Positions 19,923 to 27,508 of a DNA stretch of 64,000 nt are shown in pieces. The position numbers and the translations under genes were made by a program. The notes beneath the pieces were generated by a model. That model saw only the letters and a list, made by a program, of their open reading frames with translations. It was not told the DNA's origin and did not search any database. Source of the DNA: Streptomyces sp. NBC_00344 (GTDB taxonomy: Bacteria > Actinomycetota > Actinomycetes > Streptomycetales > Streptomycetaceae); assembly GCF_036088315.1 (NCBI RefSeq), contig NZ_CP107996.1, forward strand, positions 1,818,501 to 1,882,500. The letters are read 5' to 3'. The number at the start of each line of letters is the position of its first letter. The first letter of the stretch is position 1.

Positions 19923-21530
19923 CTACTCCGCCGGCTCGACACCGGCCCGCAGCAGACCGTAGGTGTAGGCGTCCTCCAGTGACTGCCAGGACGCGGCGAT
20001 CACGTTCTCCCCCACCCCCACGGTCGACCACTCCCCCTGGCCGTCGCTCGTGGTGATCAGCACCCGGGTCGTGGAATCCGTACCGTGCTTCCCCTCCAGG
20101 ATGCGGACCTTGTAGTCGGTCAGCTGCAGCTTCGCCAGCTGCGGATAGATCCGCTCGAGCCCCACTCGCAGGGCCCGGTCCAGGGCATTGACAGGGCCGT
20201 TGCCCTCCGCAGTGGCGACGATGCGCTCGCTCTTCGCCCACAGCTTCACGGTCGCCTCGTTCGCGTGGGTGCCGTCGGGGCGGTCCTCGACGATCGCCCG
20301 CCAGGACTCGACACGGAAGTAGCGGCGGGCCCGGCCCTCCGCCTCCTCACGGAGCAGCAGTTCGAAGGAGGCGTCGGCGGCCTCGTAGGTGTAGCCGCGG
20401 AGTTCGCGCTCCTTGACCCGCGCGACGACCCGGCCGACCAGCTCCCGGTCTCCGCCGAGTTCGATGCCGAGTTCTCTGCCCTTGAGCTCGATGGACGCGC
20501 GCCCCGCCATGTCGGAAACCAGCATCCGCATGGTGTTGCCGACCCGCTCGGGGTCGATGTGCTGGTAGAGGTCGGGGTCGACCTTGATCGCGGACGCGTG
20601 CAGACCGGCCTTGTGGGCGAAGGCGGAGACTCCCACGTACGGCTGGTGCGTGGAGGGAGTGAGGTTGACGACCTCGGCGATGGCGTGCGAGATGCGGGTC
20701 ATCTCGGCCAGCGCGGCCTCGGGGATGACCTTCTTGCCGTACTTCAGCTGCAGCGCGGCGACGACCGGGAAGAGGTTGGCGTTGCCGACCCGTTCGCCGT
20801 AGCCGTTCGCCGTGCACTGCACATGGGTCGCGCCCGCGTCCACGGCGGCCAGGGTGTTGGCCACGGCGCATCCGGTGTCGTCCTGGGCATGCATACCGAT
20901 CCGGGCGCCGGTGTCGGCGATGACGGTGGCCACCACGGCCTGGACCTGGGCAGGGAGCATCCCGCCGTTGGTGTCGCAGAGGATGACCACATCCGCTCCG
21001 GAGTCGGAAGCCGCGCGCACCACTGCTTTCGCGTACTCGGGGTTGGCCTTGTAGCCGTCGAAGAAGTGCTCGCAGTCGACGAATACGCGACGGCCCCTGC
21101 CCACCAGATAGGAGACGGAGTCCCGCACCATGGCGAGATTCTCCTCCAGCGTGGTGCGCAGGGCCAGCTCGACATGACGGTCGTGGGACTTGGCCACCAG
21201 CGTGATCACCGGGGCTCCGGAGTCCAGCAGGGCTTTTACCTGCGGATCGTCCTCCGCCTTGGTGTTCGCCCGCCGGGTGGCTCCGAAGGCGACCAGCTGA
21301 GCGTGTCTGAAGTCGATCTCCTGCTGGGCACGCGCGAAGAACTCGGTGTCCCGGGGGTTGGCACCCGGCCATCCGCCCTCGATGAATCCCACGCCGAAGT
21401 CGTCGAGATGCCGGGCGATCGTCAGCTTGTCGGAGACGGTGAGGTTAATGCCTTCACGCTGTGCGCCATCGCGCAGCGTTGTGTCGAAGACATGAAAACT
21501 GTCGTCCGCGGCCTTGTCGTCTGTGGTCAT
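19923..21530 (-). CDS. cimA: Citramalate synthase (isoleucine pathway)
   Basis: The 535-residue enzyme condenses pyruvate with acetyl-CoA to citramalate, giving a threonine-independent route to 2-ketobutyrate and isoleucine. The DRE-TIM signature is VFDTTLRDGAQREGINLT near residues 14-31; ALHAxD-like metal-ligand region GMHAQDDTGCAVAN lies near 215-230. The C-terminal part (about 415-530) is the LeuA-type allosteric domain. Family membership as CimA rather than LeuA rests on the GAQREGI motif, EGGWPGANPRDTEFF and length. The start at 21530 has AGGAG about 11 nt upstream. A leader peptide and attenuator lie upstream. Confidence 0.92.
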   Translation of the reverse strand: MTTDDKAADDSFHVFDTTLRDGAQREGINLTVSDKLTIARHLDDFGVGFIEGGWPGANPRDTEFFARAQQEIDFRHAQLVAFGATRRANTKAEDDPQVKALLDSGAPVITLVAKSHDRHVELALRTTLEENLAMVRDSVSYLVGRGRRVFVDCEHFFDGYKANPEYAKAVVRAASDSGADVVILCDTNGGMLPAQVQAVVATVIADTGARIGMHAQDDTGCAVANTLAAVDAGATHVQCTANGYGERVGNANLFPVVAALQLKYGKKVIPEAALAEMTRISHAIAEVVNLTPSTHQPYVGVSAFAHKAGLHASAIKVDPDLYQHIDPERVGNTMRMLVSDMAGRASIELKGRELGIELGGDRELVGRVVARVKERELRGYTYEAADASFELLLREEAEGRARRYFRVESWRAIVEDRPDGTHANEATVKLWAKSERIVATAEGNGPVNALDRALRVGLERIYPQLAKLQLTDYKVRILEGKHGTDSTTRVLITTSDGQGEWSTVGVGENVIAASWQSLEDAYTYGLLRAGVEPAE

Positions 21531-21636
21531 GCTGATCTGACTCCTGTCGGGTGGGTGGATCCCGGAATGTCTGGCTCCACTTGCCCCCGTCTTCGCACGC
21601 ACCTCGCTTCCCGGCCGGGGTTGGGGCCTGGAAACG

Positions 21637-21662
21637 AAAAAACCCCTCGCGGGTGCGAGAGG
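21637..21662 (-). terminator. Candidate transcription attenuator in the cimA leader
   Basis: Read on the minus strand, CCTCTCGC-ACCC-GCGAGGGG forms an 8-bp stem (one wobble) followed directly by six T residues, a factor-independent terminator form rare in this GC-rich DNA. It lies 57 nt after the leader-peptide stop and about 107 nt before the cimA ATG. Confidence 0.75.
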
Positions 21663-21718
21663 TTAGCGCGCGGGTCTGGGGCACGGTGGCCGCCCCGTAC
21701 TTGGTGGTACGGATGCGG

Positions 21719-21754
21719 TCACTGCGGACCGGCGCGCCTGCTGCCGATAATCAT
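21719..21754 (-). CDS. Candidate cimA leader peptide with tandem Ile codons
   Basis: An 11-codon frame, MIIGSRRAGPQ, starts at the ATG complementary to 21752-21754. Codons 2 and 3 are ATT and ATC, and ATT is rare in this genome. The product is too short for a catalytic role; a ribosome stalling at the Ile codons when isoleucyl-tRNA is scarce could keep the downstream attenuator from forming. No clear Shine-Dalgarno sequence precedes it, so it may be translated from a leaderless or short-leader transcript. The ilvB leader in this window has the same order of elements. Confidence 0.6.
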   Translation of the reverse strand: MIIGSRRAGPQ

Positions 21755-21925
21755 GGCGAACGAGGACACAGTGGCAGTCTGCCATAAGGGACGCCCCGGA
21801 CCGAGGGGGTCTCACGATGCGGTCCGGACGTGCCGTGCAGGGCCCCGGCCCGCCCCGGACCCCGGGGCGGGCGACCCACGGGCATGGAGGGGGCGGGCAG
21901 GGAGCGGCCCTCACCTGCGCACCGC

Positions 21926-23251
21926 TCAGGCCGTGGCCCGCGAAGGGCCGGGGACCGGTACGGGGCTGGGGCCGGCCGCCCCCTCCACCCGGTTCAGATC
22001 GATGTCCCGGGTCTCCCGCATCGTGAGGTAGACCACAAGCGACACCGCCGCGCACCCTGCCACGTACCAGAAGAAACCGGACTCGACCCCTGCCTTCTTG
22101 AACCAGAGGGCCACATACTCCGCGGTCCCCCCGAAGAGCGCGTTGGCCAGGGCGTACGGCAGAGCGACGCCCAGCGCCCGGATCCCGGTCGGGAACAGCT
22201 CGGCCTTCACACACGCGTTGATCGACGTGTACCCGGTGACGACGACCAGCGCCAGGACCGCAAGCCCGAACGCCGGCCAGAAGGTCCCGGCGTGCCTGAG
22301 CATCTTCATGATCGGAACAGTCAGAAACGTGGATCCCACGGCGAAGGTGATCAGCATCGGCCTGCGGCCGATCCGGTCGGAGAGCATCCCGGCCAGCGGC
22401 TGCAGGCACATGAAGAGGAACAGCGCGCAGAAGCTCACCAGTGAAGCGGTCGGCTTGGCCATGCCCGCGCTGGAGGACAGGAACTTGGTGAGATAGGTGG
22501 TGTACGTGTAGTACGCGACCGTGCCGCCCATGGTCAGCGCCATCACCAGAAACGCTTCGCGCCGGTGGGTCCACAGCATCCTGAGGGTGCCGCGGTCACT
22601 GTCGGCCGCCGCGCCGGACTCCTCGTACACCTCGGTCTCCAGCATGGAGCGCCGCAGATAGAAGACGATGCCCGCCCCGACGGCGCCGACGATGAAGGGG
22701 AGCCGCCAGCCCCAGCTGTGCAGCGCGTCCTCCGACATGTTGCGCTGGAGCAGAATCTGCAGCCCCAGGCCCACGAGCTGGCCCGCGGTCATGGACACGT
22801 ACTGGAAGCTCGAGGCGAATCCCCGCTTCTCCGGGGCCGACGCCTCGGTGAGATAGGTCGCGCTTGCCGCGTATTCGCCGCCGACCGACAGCCCCTGGAG
22901 GAGCCGGGCGACCAGCAGTACCGCGACGCCGCCGTAGCCCGCGACCTCATAGGTGGGCGCGACGGCGATCAGGATCGCGGATGCCGACATCAGTGAGACC
23001 GTGAGCGTCAGTGCCGCCTTGCGCCCCTTGCGGTCACCGATGCGGCCGAGCAGCCAGCCGCCGACGGGGCGCATGAAGAAGCCGACGGCGAAGATGCCCA
23101 TGGTGTTCATGAGGTTCGCGGTCTCGTTCCCCTTCGGGAAGAAGGCGTCAGCGAAGTACACCGCGAACGTGGCATACACAAACCAGTCGAACCACTCGAC
23201 CATGTTGCCGGCCGAACCGACCCAGATCTTCTTCCACTGCTCTCGTCCCAT
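21926..23251 (-). CDS. MFS transporter, metabolite:H+ symporter (MHS) type
   Basis: The 441-residue carrier has twelve predicted membrane segments. MHS signatures include SAGNMVEWFDWFVYATFAVYFADAFFP at the N-terminus, RPVGGWLLGRIGDRKGRKAAL in the first cytoplasmic loop and LLQGLSVGGEYAASATYLTEASAPEKRG around residue 130. Relatives carry 2-oxoglutarate, shikimate, proline/betaine or citrate. No strong ribosome binding site precedes the ATG. It lies 96 bp after the TetR gene on the same strand; the substrate is not known. Confidence 0.9.
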   Translation of the reverse strand: MGREQWKKIWVGSAGNMVEWFDWFVYATFAVYFADAFFPKGNETANLMNTMGIFAVGFFMRPVGGWLLGRIGDRKGRKAALTLTVSLMSASAILIAVAPTYEVAGYGGVAVLLVARLLQGLSVGGEYAASATYLTEASAPEKRGFASSFQYVSMTAGQLVGLGLQILLQRNMSEDALHSWGWRLPFIVGAVGAGIVFYLRRSMLETEVYEESGAAADSDRGTLRMLWTHRREAFLVMALTMGGTVAYYTYTTYLTKFLSSSAGMAKPTASLVSFCALFLFMCLQPLAGMLSDRIGRRPMLITFAVGSTFLTVPIMKMLRHAGTFWPAFGLAVLALVVVTGYTSINACVKAELFPTGIRALGVALPYALANALFGGTAEYVALWFKKAGVESGFFWYVAGCAAVSLVVYLTMRETRDIDLNRVEGAAGPSPVPVPGPSRATA

Positions 23252-23347
23252 GGTCGTTCACGGTGACGGAATGCCGTCGGACGCCACAAGAGGGCCTGCG
23301 GCAACGATCATGCGTACTTGCGTGCGTTGTGTTCGCGACGCGCGGCG

Positions 23348-23950
23348 TCAGCCCAGCGCCTCATCGATGAACTCGCCCACGTGGGACAGGACCTGGCCGC
23401 GGTCCGAACCCGGGAGTGCCATCGCGACATGCGTACTGAATCCGTCCAGCAATGCGCGGATGCGAGTGGCGAACCGCTCCGCGTCGACCGCGCGCAGTTC
23501 ACCGCGCGAGGCGCCCTCGACCAGCAGTGCGACCAGGTCACGGTGCCAGGACAACTCGATGTCGAGGAGCCGGGCGCGCGTGTCGTCGTCGACACCGTGC
23601 GCGCGGTTCCACAGTTCGAGCCAGAGGGACCAGTGCGGGTCGCGCGGCCCTGCGGGGATGTAGAGGTCGACGAACGCGTCCAGCCGCTCGCGTACCGGGA
23701 CCTGCCGGGCGAGGGCCGAGCGGCGGTCCACGCCGAGCTGCTCCTCGCTCCACTCGAGGGTTTGCAGAAGCAGCTCGTCCTTGGTGCGGAAGTAGTACAG
23801 GAGGTGCCCGCTGCTCATCCCGACCTCGCGGCCGAGCCCAGCCATGGTGAGCTTCTCGAGGCCGCGTTCGGCGATGCTGGCCATAGCGGCGGCCAGCACG
23901 CTCTCGCGGGGCGGGGCGTTCTTGCGCGCGCGGGCCGCCGGTTCGTTCAT
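23348..23950 (-). CDS. TetR family transcriptional regulator
   Basis: The 200-residue protein has an N-terminal HTH (ESVLAAAMASIAERGLEKLTMAGLGREVGMSSGHLLYYFRTKDELL, residues 14-58 approximately) and a C-terminal ligand-binding domain of the BetI-like C-terminal type (LWLELWNRAHG). The start at 23950 gives the normal N-terminus for the family. It lies 37 bp after the agmatine deiminase gene, so it probably belongs to that transcription unit and may regulate it and the MFS gene. Confidence 0.88.
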   Translation of the reverse strand: MNEPAARARKNAPPRESVLAAAMASIAERGLEKLTMAGLGREVGMSSGHLLYYFRTKDELLLQTLEWSEEQLGVDRRSALARQVPVRERLDAFVDLYIPAGPRDPHWSLWLELWNRAHGVDDDTRARLLDIELSWHRDLVALLVEGASRGELRAVDAERFATRIRALLDGFSTHVAMALPGSDRGQVLSHVGEFIDEALG

Positions 23951-23987
23951 GGAGTCCAGAATATGGGGTCGTACGAACGGCGGGGCA

Positions 23988-24998
23988 TCAGCCCACCACG
24001 GGCTGCTGCTGGGTGATGCAGTGGATGCCGCCGCCGCCGGCGAAGATCGTCCTCGCGTCCACCTGCACCACTTCGCGATCGGGGAACAGACCGCGGAAGA
24101 TCTCGGCCGCCTCCTCGTCCCTCGGATCGTCGAACGAGCAGAGCACCACACCGCCATTGCAGAGGTAGTGGTTGATGTAGGAGTAGTCGGCCCACTCGCC
24201 GTCCGTCCGCAGAACGGTCGGCGCGGGCACCTCGACCACTTCGAGCGGGCGCCCCCCGGCGTCCCGCTCCGAGCGGAGGAGATCCACGATCCGCCGGCAG
24301 AGCTCGTGGTCGGGGTGGGCGGGGTCGGGCTGGCTGTGGGCCACGACCACTCCGGGGCGTACGAAGGCGGCGACGATATCCACGTGCCCCCGGGTCCCGA
24401 ACTGCCCGTAGTCGCCGGTGAGTCCGCGGGGCAGCCAGATCGCCCGGGTTGTGCCGAGCTGTGTGTGGATCTCCTGCTCGACCCGTTCCCTGGTCCAGCC
24501 CGGATTGCGCTCGGGGCCGAGCTGGACGGTTTCGGTGAGCAGCACGGTGCCCTCGCCATCCACATGGATCGCACCGCCCTCGTTGACCAGCCCGGAGGGC
24601 TGGATACGCGCTCCGGCCAGGTCGCAGACGATGGCGCCGATCTTCGCGTCGTGTTCCCAGCGGGCCCACTCCTGGGCGCCCCAGCCGTTGAACGTCCAGT
24701 CCACAGCGGCGAGTTCAGTGCCGTCGGTGAGGAATGTCGGGCCTATGTCCCGCATCCAGGCGTCGTCCAGTTCACGCTCGACGAGATCGATGTCAGGGCC
24801 GAGCTGAGCGCGTGCGCCATCGGCCTGGCCGGGGCCTGTCACCATGGTGACCGGTTCGAAACGGCGCACGGTGCGGGCCACCGCCGCCCATGCCGCACGC
24901 GCCTCGGCCAGACCGGCACCGTCGAAGGTGGGGTTGGGGCCGGGCCAGGCCATCCAGGTGCGCTCGTGCGGGGCCCATTCGGGGGGCATGCGAAACAT
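23988..24998 (-). CDS. aguA: Agmatine deiminase family protein
   Basis: The 336-residue protein belongs to the agmatine/peptidylarginine deiminase family: MPPEWAPHERTWMAWP at the start, DDAWMRDIGPTFL near 75-90, DWTFNGWGAQEW and NEGGAIHVDGEGTVLLTE in the middle, GTRGHVDIVAAFV, and catalytic Cys327 in GGGGIHCITQQQP. The expected reaction is agmatine to N-carbamoylputrescine and ammonia. GAGG lies 7 nt before the ATG. It follows the urease-like alpha gene by 24 bp and probably shares its transcript. Confidence 0.9.
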   Translation of the reverse strand: MFRMPPEWAPHERTWMAWPGPNPTFDGAGLAEARAAWAAVARTVRRFEPVTMVTGPGQADGARAQLGPDIDLVERELDDAWMRDIGPTFLTDGTELAAVDWTFNGWGAQEWARWEHDAKIGAIVCDLAGARIQPSGLVNEGGAIHVDGEGTVLLTETVQLGPERNPGWTRERVEQEIHTQLGTTRAIWLPRGLTGDYGQFGTRGHVDIVAAFVRPGVVVAHSQPDPAHPDHELCRRIVDLLRSERDAGGRPLEVVEVPAPTVLRTDGEWADYSYINHYLCNGGVVLCSFDDPRDEEAAEIFRGLFPDREVVQVDARTIFAGGGGIHCITQQQPVVG

Positions 24999-25022
24999 GG
25001 TGAGTCCTCGGGGCAGCGGTGC

Positions 25023-26699
25023 TTACAGGAAGTAGAGCCGGTTGAGGGAGACGGAATCGGCGGGCGCCGATCTCAGCGGGTCTCCGTCGAGGGTGACGAG
25101 CCCGGTGCGCTGGTTGACGTCCACCGTTCCCGTACGGGAGTTGAGGCGCAGGTCCGCAGGCCCTATCCCGCGGGTGCCGCGCACGGCGACGCGCCGGCGC
25201 CGGGTCGGCATCAGGTCGCTGCCGCCGTCGATGGCGGCCTGCGCGACGAACGCCACCGACAGATCGGCCGCCGTCGTTCCGTAGGACCCGAACTGCGGGC
25301 CGAGGACCAGGGGCTGGCAGGTGTCCGTCGCCGCGTTGGGATCGCCGGTGACGCCGTACGCGGGGAAGCCCGATTTCAGCACCAACTGCGGCTTCGCACC
25401 GAAGGAGTCGGGCCGCCACAGCACGATGTCGGCGAGCTTGCCTGTCTCGATCGAGCCGATCTCGTGCGCGAGGCCGTGGGCGATGGCGGGGTTGATCGTC
25501 AGCTTGGCCATGTAGCGCAGCACTCGGGCGTTGTCGTCCTCGCCATCGGCGCCCCGCTCGGACTTCATCTTCCCGGCCATCGCGAAGGTCCTGCGCACGG
25601 TCTCGCCCGCGCGCCCCATGCCCTGGGCGTCCGACGAGGTGATCCCGATGGCGCCCAGGTCGTGCAGCACGTCCTCGGCGCCCATCGTGCCCGCGCGGAT
25701 CCGGTCACGGGCCATGGCCGCGTCCCCCGGCAGGTCCGTCTTGAGATCGTGTACGGAGACGATCATCCCGTAGTGCTCGGCGACGGCGTCCCGGCCGAAG
25801 GGCAGGGTCGGGTTGGTCGACGAGCCGATGACGTTCGGGACGCCGGCCATCCTCAGCACATTCGGCACGTGGCCGCCCCCGCAGCCCTCGATGTGGAAGG
25901 CATGGATCGTCCGGCCTTCGAGCACGTTCAAGGTGTCCTCGACCGACAGGCACTCGTTCAGTCCGTCGCTGTGCAGGGCGACCTGGACGTCGTACTCCTC
26001 CGCGACCCGCAGCGCGGTGTCCAGCGCGCGGGTGTGCGCGCCCATGTCCTCGTGCACCTTGAATCCGGAGGCGCCGCCCTCGGCGAGTGCCTCCACCAGA
26101 GGCGCCGCGTCGGACGAGGAGCCGCGCGCCAGGAAGCCGATGTTGACCGGCCAGGCGTCGAACGCGTTGAACGCATGGCGCAGCGCCCAGGGCGAGTTGA
26201 CGCCGACGCCCCAGACGGGGCCGAACTCCTGGCCGATGACGGTCGTCACGCCGGAGGCGAGCGAGGCTTCCATGATGCGCGGCGACAGCAGGTGCACATG
26301 GGTGTCCACGGCTCCGGCCGTAGCGATCAGGCCTTCGCCGGAAACGATCGACGTCCCGGTCCCGACAACCACATCGACCCCTTCGAGGGTGTCCGGGTTC
26401 CCGGCCCTGCCGATCGATGCGATACGGCCCTCGCGTATCCCTATGGACACCTTGCGGATGCCCTGTACGGCGTCGATGACCAGGACGTTGCTGATCACGA
26501 CGTCGCAGGTCTCCCGGACCGCTGCGGCCTTGAGGTGCAGTCCGTCGCGGGCCGTCTTGCCGAATCCGGCGAGGAACTCGTCACCCGGCCGCTGGGAATC
26601 GGACTCGACCCGCACGATCAGTCCGGAGTCACCGAGCCGGACCCGGTCACCGGCACGTGGCCCGTGCACTGCGGCGTAGTCGCTCATCACGTCGTTCAT
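25023..26699 (-). CDS. ureC: Urease alpha subunit-like protein, atypical flap
   Basis: The 558-residue protein follows the urease alpha fold throughout. Nickel ligands are kept: His134 and His136 (DTHVHL), Lys214 for carbamylation (FKVHEDMG), His243 (ALHSD), His269 (AFHIEG) and Asp357 (SSDAQGMGR). In the mobile flap the usual V-C-H-H-L-D reads S-V-H-D-L-K, so the flap Cys is Val316 and the following His is Asp, while the catalytic His317 stays. HEDW is HEDM. Thus it is metal-competent but may differ in activity or substrate. Its ATG overlaps the gamma-beta gene by 4 bp. No ureDEFG accessory genes are nearby. Confidence 0.85.
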   Translation of the reverse strand: MNDVMSDYAAVHGPRAGDRVRLGDSGLIVRVESDSQRPGDEFLAGFGKTARDGLHLKAAAVRETCDVVISNVLVIDAVQGIRKVSIGIREGRIASIGRAGNPDTLEGVDVVVGTGTSIVSGEGLIATAGAVDTHVHLLSPRIMEASLASGVTTVIGQEFGPVWGVGVNSPWALRHAFNAFDAWPVNIGFLARGSSSDAAPLVEALAEGGASGFKVHEDMGAHTRALDTALRVAEEYDVQVALHSDGLNECLSVEDTLNVLEGRTIHAFHIEGCGGGHVPNVLRMAGVPNVIGSSTNPTLPFGRDAVAEHYGMIVSVHDLKTDLPGDAAMARDRIRAGTMGAEDVLHDLGAIGITSSDAQGMGRAGETVRRTFAMAGKMKSERGADGEDDNARVLRYMAKLTINPAIAHGLAHEIGSIETGKLADIVLWRPDSFGAKPQLVLKSGFPAYGVTGDPNAATDTCQPLVLGPQFGSYGTTAADLSVAFVAQAAIDGGSDLMPTRRRRVAVRGTRGIGPADLRLNSRTGTVDVNQRTGLVTLDGDPLRSAPADSVSLNRLYFL

Positions 26700-27379
26700 C
26701 GGTCCGCTCCCAGATATCCGCAGGCCACGGCGCGCCGCAGGGCCTCTTCCTTCGCCCCGGGCGCATCGAGCGGGCCGTCGACGAGGCCCGCGAAACCGAT
26801 CGCGACGCGGTCTCCGCCGATCGGCACCAGTCCGGCCTCAGCACTCTCACCCGGGCCGAACCGCATGGACGACCCCGCCGGAACGCACAGCCGCATCCCG
26901 TAACCGGCCGCCCGGTCGAAGTCCAGCCGGGGGTTGGCTTCGAAGAAGTGGAAGTGCGAGGTGACACTGACCGGTACGGATGCGGTGTTGCGCACGGTCA
27001 GCGTCAGTGCTGGTACGGGTTCGGGGTAGCCGGGCCCGGCCAGTACGGCCCCCGGTGCGCCCCCGCCGAGTGATCCGCCGCCGATGGGGTCGGTCACGAC
27101 AGCCAGCCGGGAGCCGTCGTCGAAGACGGCCTCCACGTGCACCTCGGTGACCACGTCGGCGACGCCGGGCAGTACGTCCCCCGGACCCAGCACGGAGCGG
27201 GCCGCCTCGATCGCCTCGGCGAGCCTTCGGCCGTCGCGGGCCGCCTCGCAGACCGTGTCGGCGATCAGCGCGGTCGCCTCGGGGACATTCAGCCGCAGGC
27301 CACGGGCCCTGCGCGCCCGGGCAAGCCCGGCCGCGCCGAACAGCAGCAGGCGGTCACGTTCCGTCGGGGTCAGTCGCAC
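26696..27379 (-). CDS. ureAB: Fused urease gamma-beta subunit
   Basis: The 227-residue protein joins a gamma domain (MRLTPTERDRLLLFGAAGLARARRARGLRLNVPEATALI, residues 1-100) to a beta domain (about 110-220, with VTSHFHFFEANPRLDFDRAAGYGMRL and the tail DRVAIGFAGLVDGPL). Such fusions are known in some bacteria. It should assemble with the alpha-like protein encoded next. The GTG start at 27379 has GGAGG about 10 nt upstream. The promoter lies in the divergent gap with the NCS1 permease gene. Confidence 0.88.
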   Translation of the reverse strand: MRLTPTERDRLLLFGAAGLARARRARGLRLNVPEATALIADTVCEAARDGRRLAEAIEAARSVLGPGDVLPGVADVVTEVHVEAVFDDGSRLAVVTDPIGGGSLGGGAPGAVLAGPGYPEPVPALTLTVRNTASVPVSVTSHFHFFEANPRLDFDRAAGYGMRLCVPAGSSMRFGPGESAEAGLVPIGGDRVAIGFAGLVDGPLDAPGAKEEALRRAVACGYLGADR

Positions 27380-27399
27380 GCCACTCCCACCTCCATTAC

Positions 27400-27416
27400 T
27401 TAGATCGCCACTCTAA
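27400..27416. promoter_or_regulatory. Operator-like inverted repeat 1 in the urease/permease gap
   Basis: TTAGA-TCGCCAC-TCTAA is a perfect 5-7-5 inverted repeat, 21 bp upstream of the gamma-beta GTG. It shares CGCCACTC with the second repeat at 27470-27484. Confidence 0.45.
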
Positions 27417-27469
27417 CCAGAGGTCACGGACAAAGAAAGCATTGACATACAGGCTGGGGATACACCACA

Positions 27470-27484
27470 TTGAGCGCCACTCAA
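27470..27484. promoter_or_regulatory. Operator-like inverted repeat 2 in the urease/permease gap
   Basis: TTGAG-CGCCA-CTCAA is a perfect 5-5-5 inverted repeat 25 bp before the permease ATG. It shares CGCCACTC with the first repeat. A consensus -35 hexamer TTGACA at 27442-27447 lies between them, so the pair probably binds one regulator that controls both directions. Confidence 0.5.
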
Positions 27485-27508
27485 ATCAACGAGTGGAGGG
27501 TATGCCTC

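Noticed and set aside
21637..21662. Reading the T-tailed hairpin before cimA only as the terminator of the MFS gene
   Set aside because: It is more than 260 bp past that gene's stop, with a start-to-stop leader frame between them, so attenuation of cimA fits better; the terminator view remains as a refutation test.
24845..24860. tRNA T-loop-like GGTTCGAAAC
   Set aside because: No surrounding cloverleaf can be formed and it lies inside the agmatine deiminase coding sequence.
25023..26699. Loss of the catalytic flap histidine in the urease-like alpha subunit
   Set aside because: A gapless comparison keeps the histidine (His317); only the neighbouring Cys and following His are replaced, so I do not claim an inactive enzyme.
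23844..26903. A 1019-codon plus-strand frame over the urease-like and agmatine deiminase genes
   Set aside because: It lies antisense to three well supported genes and shows no recognisable domain, so it is a GC-driven shadow.
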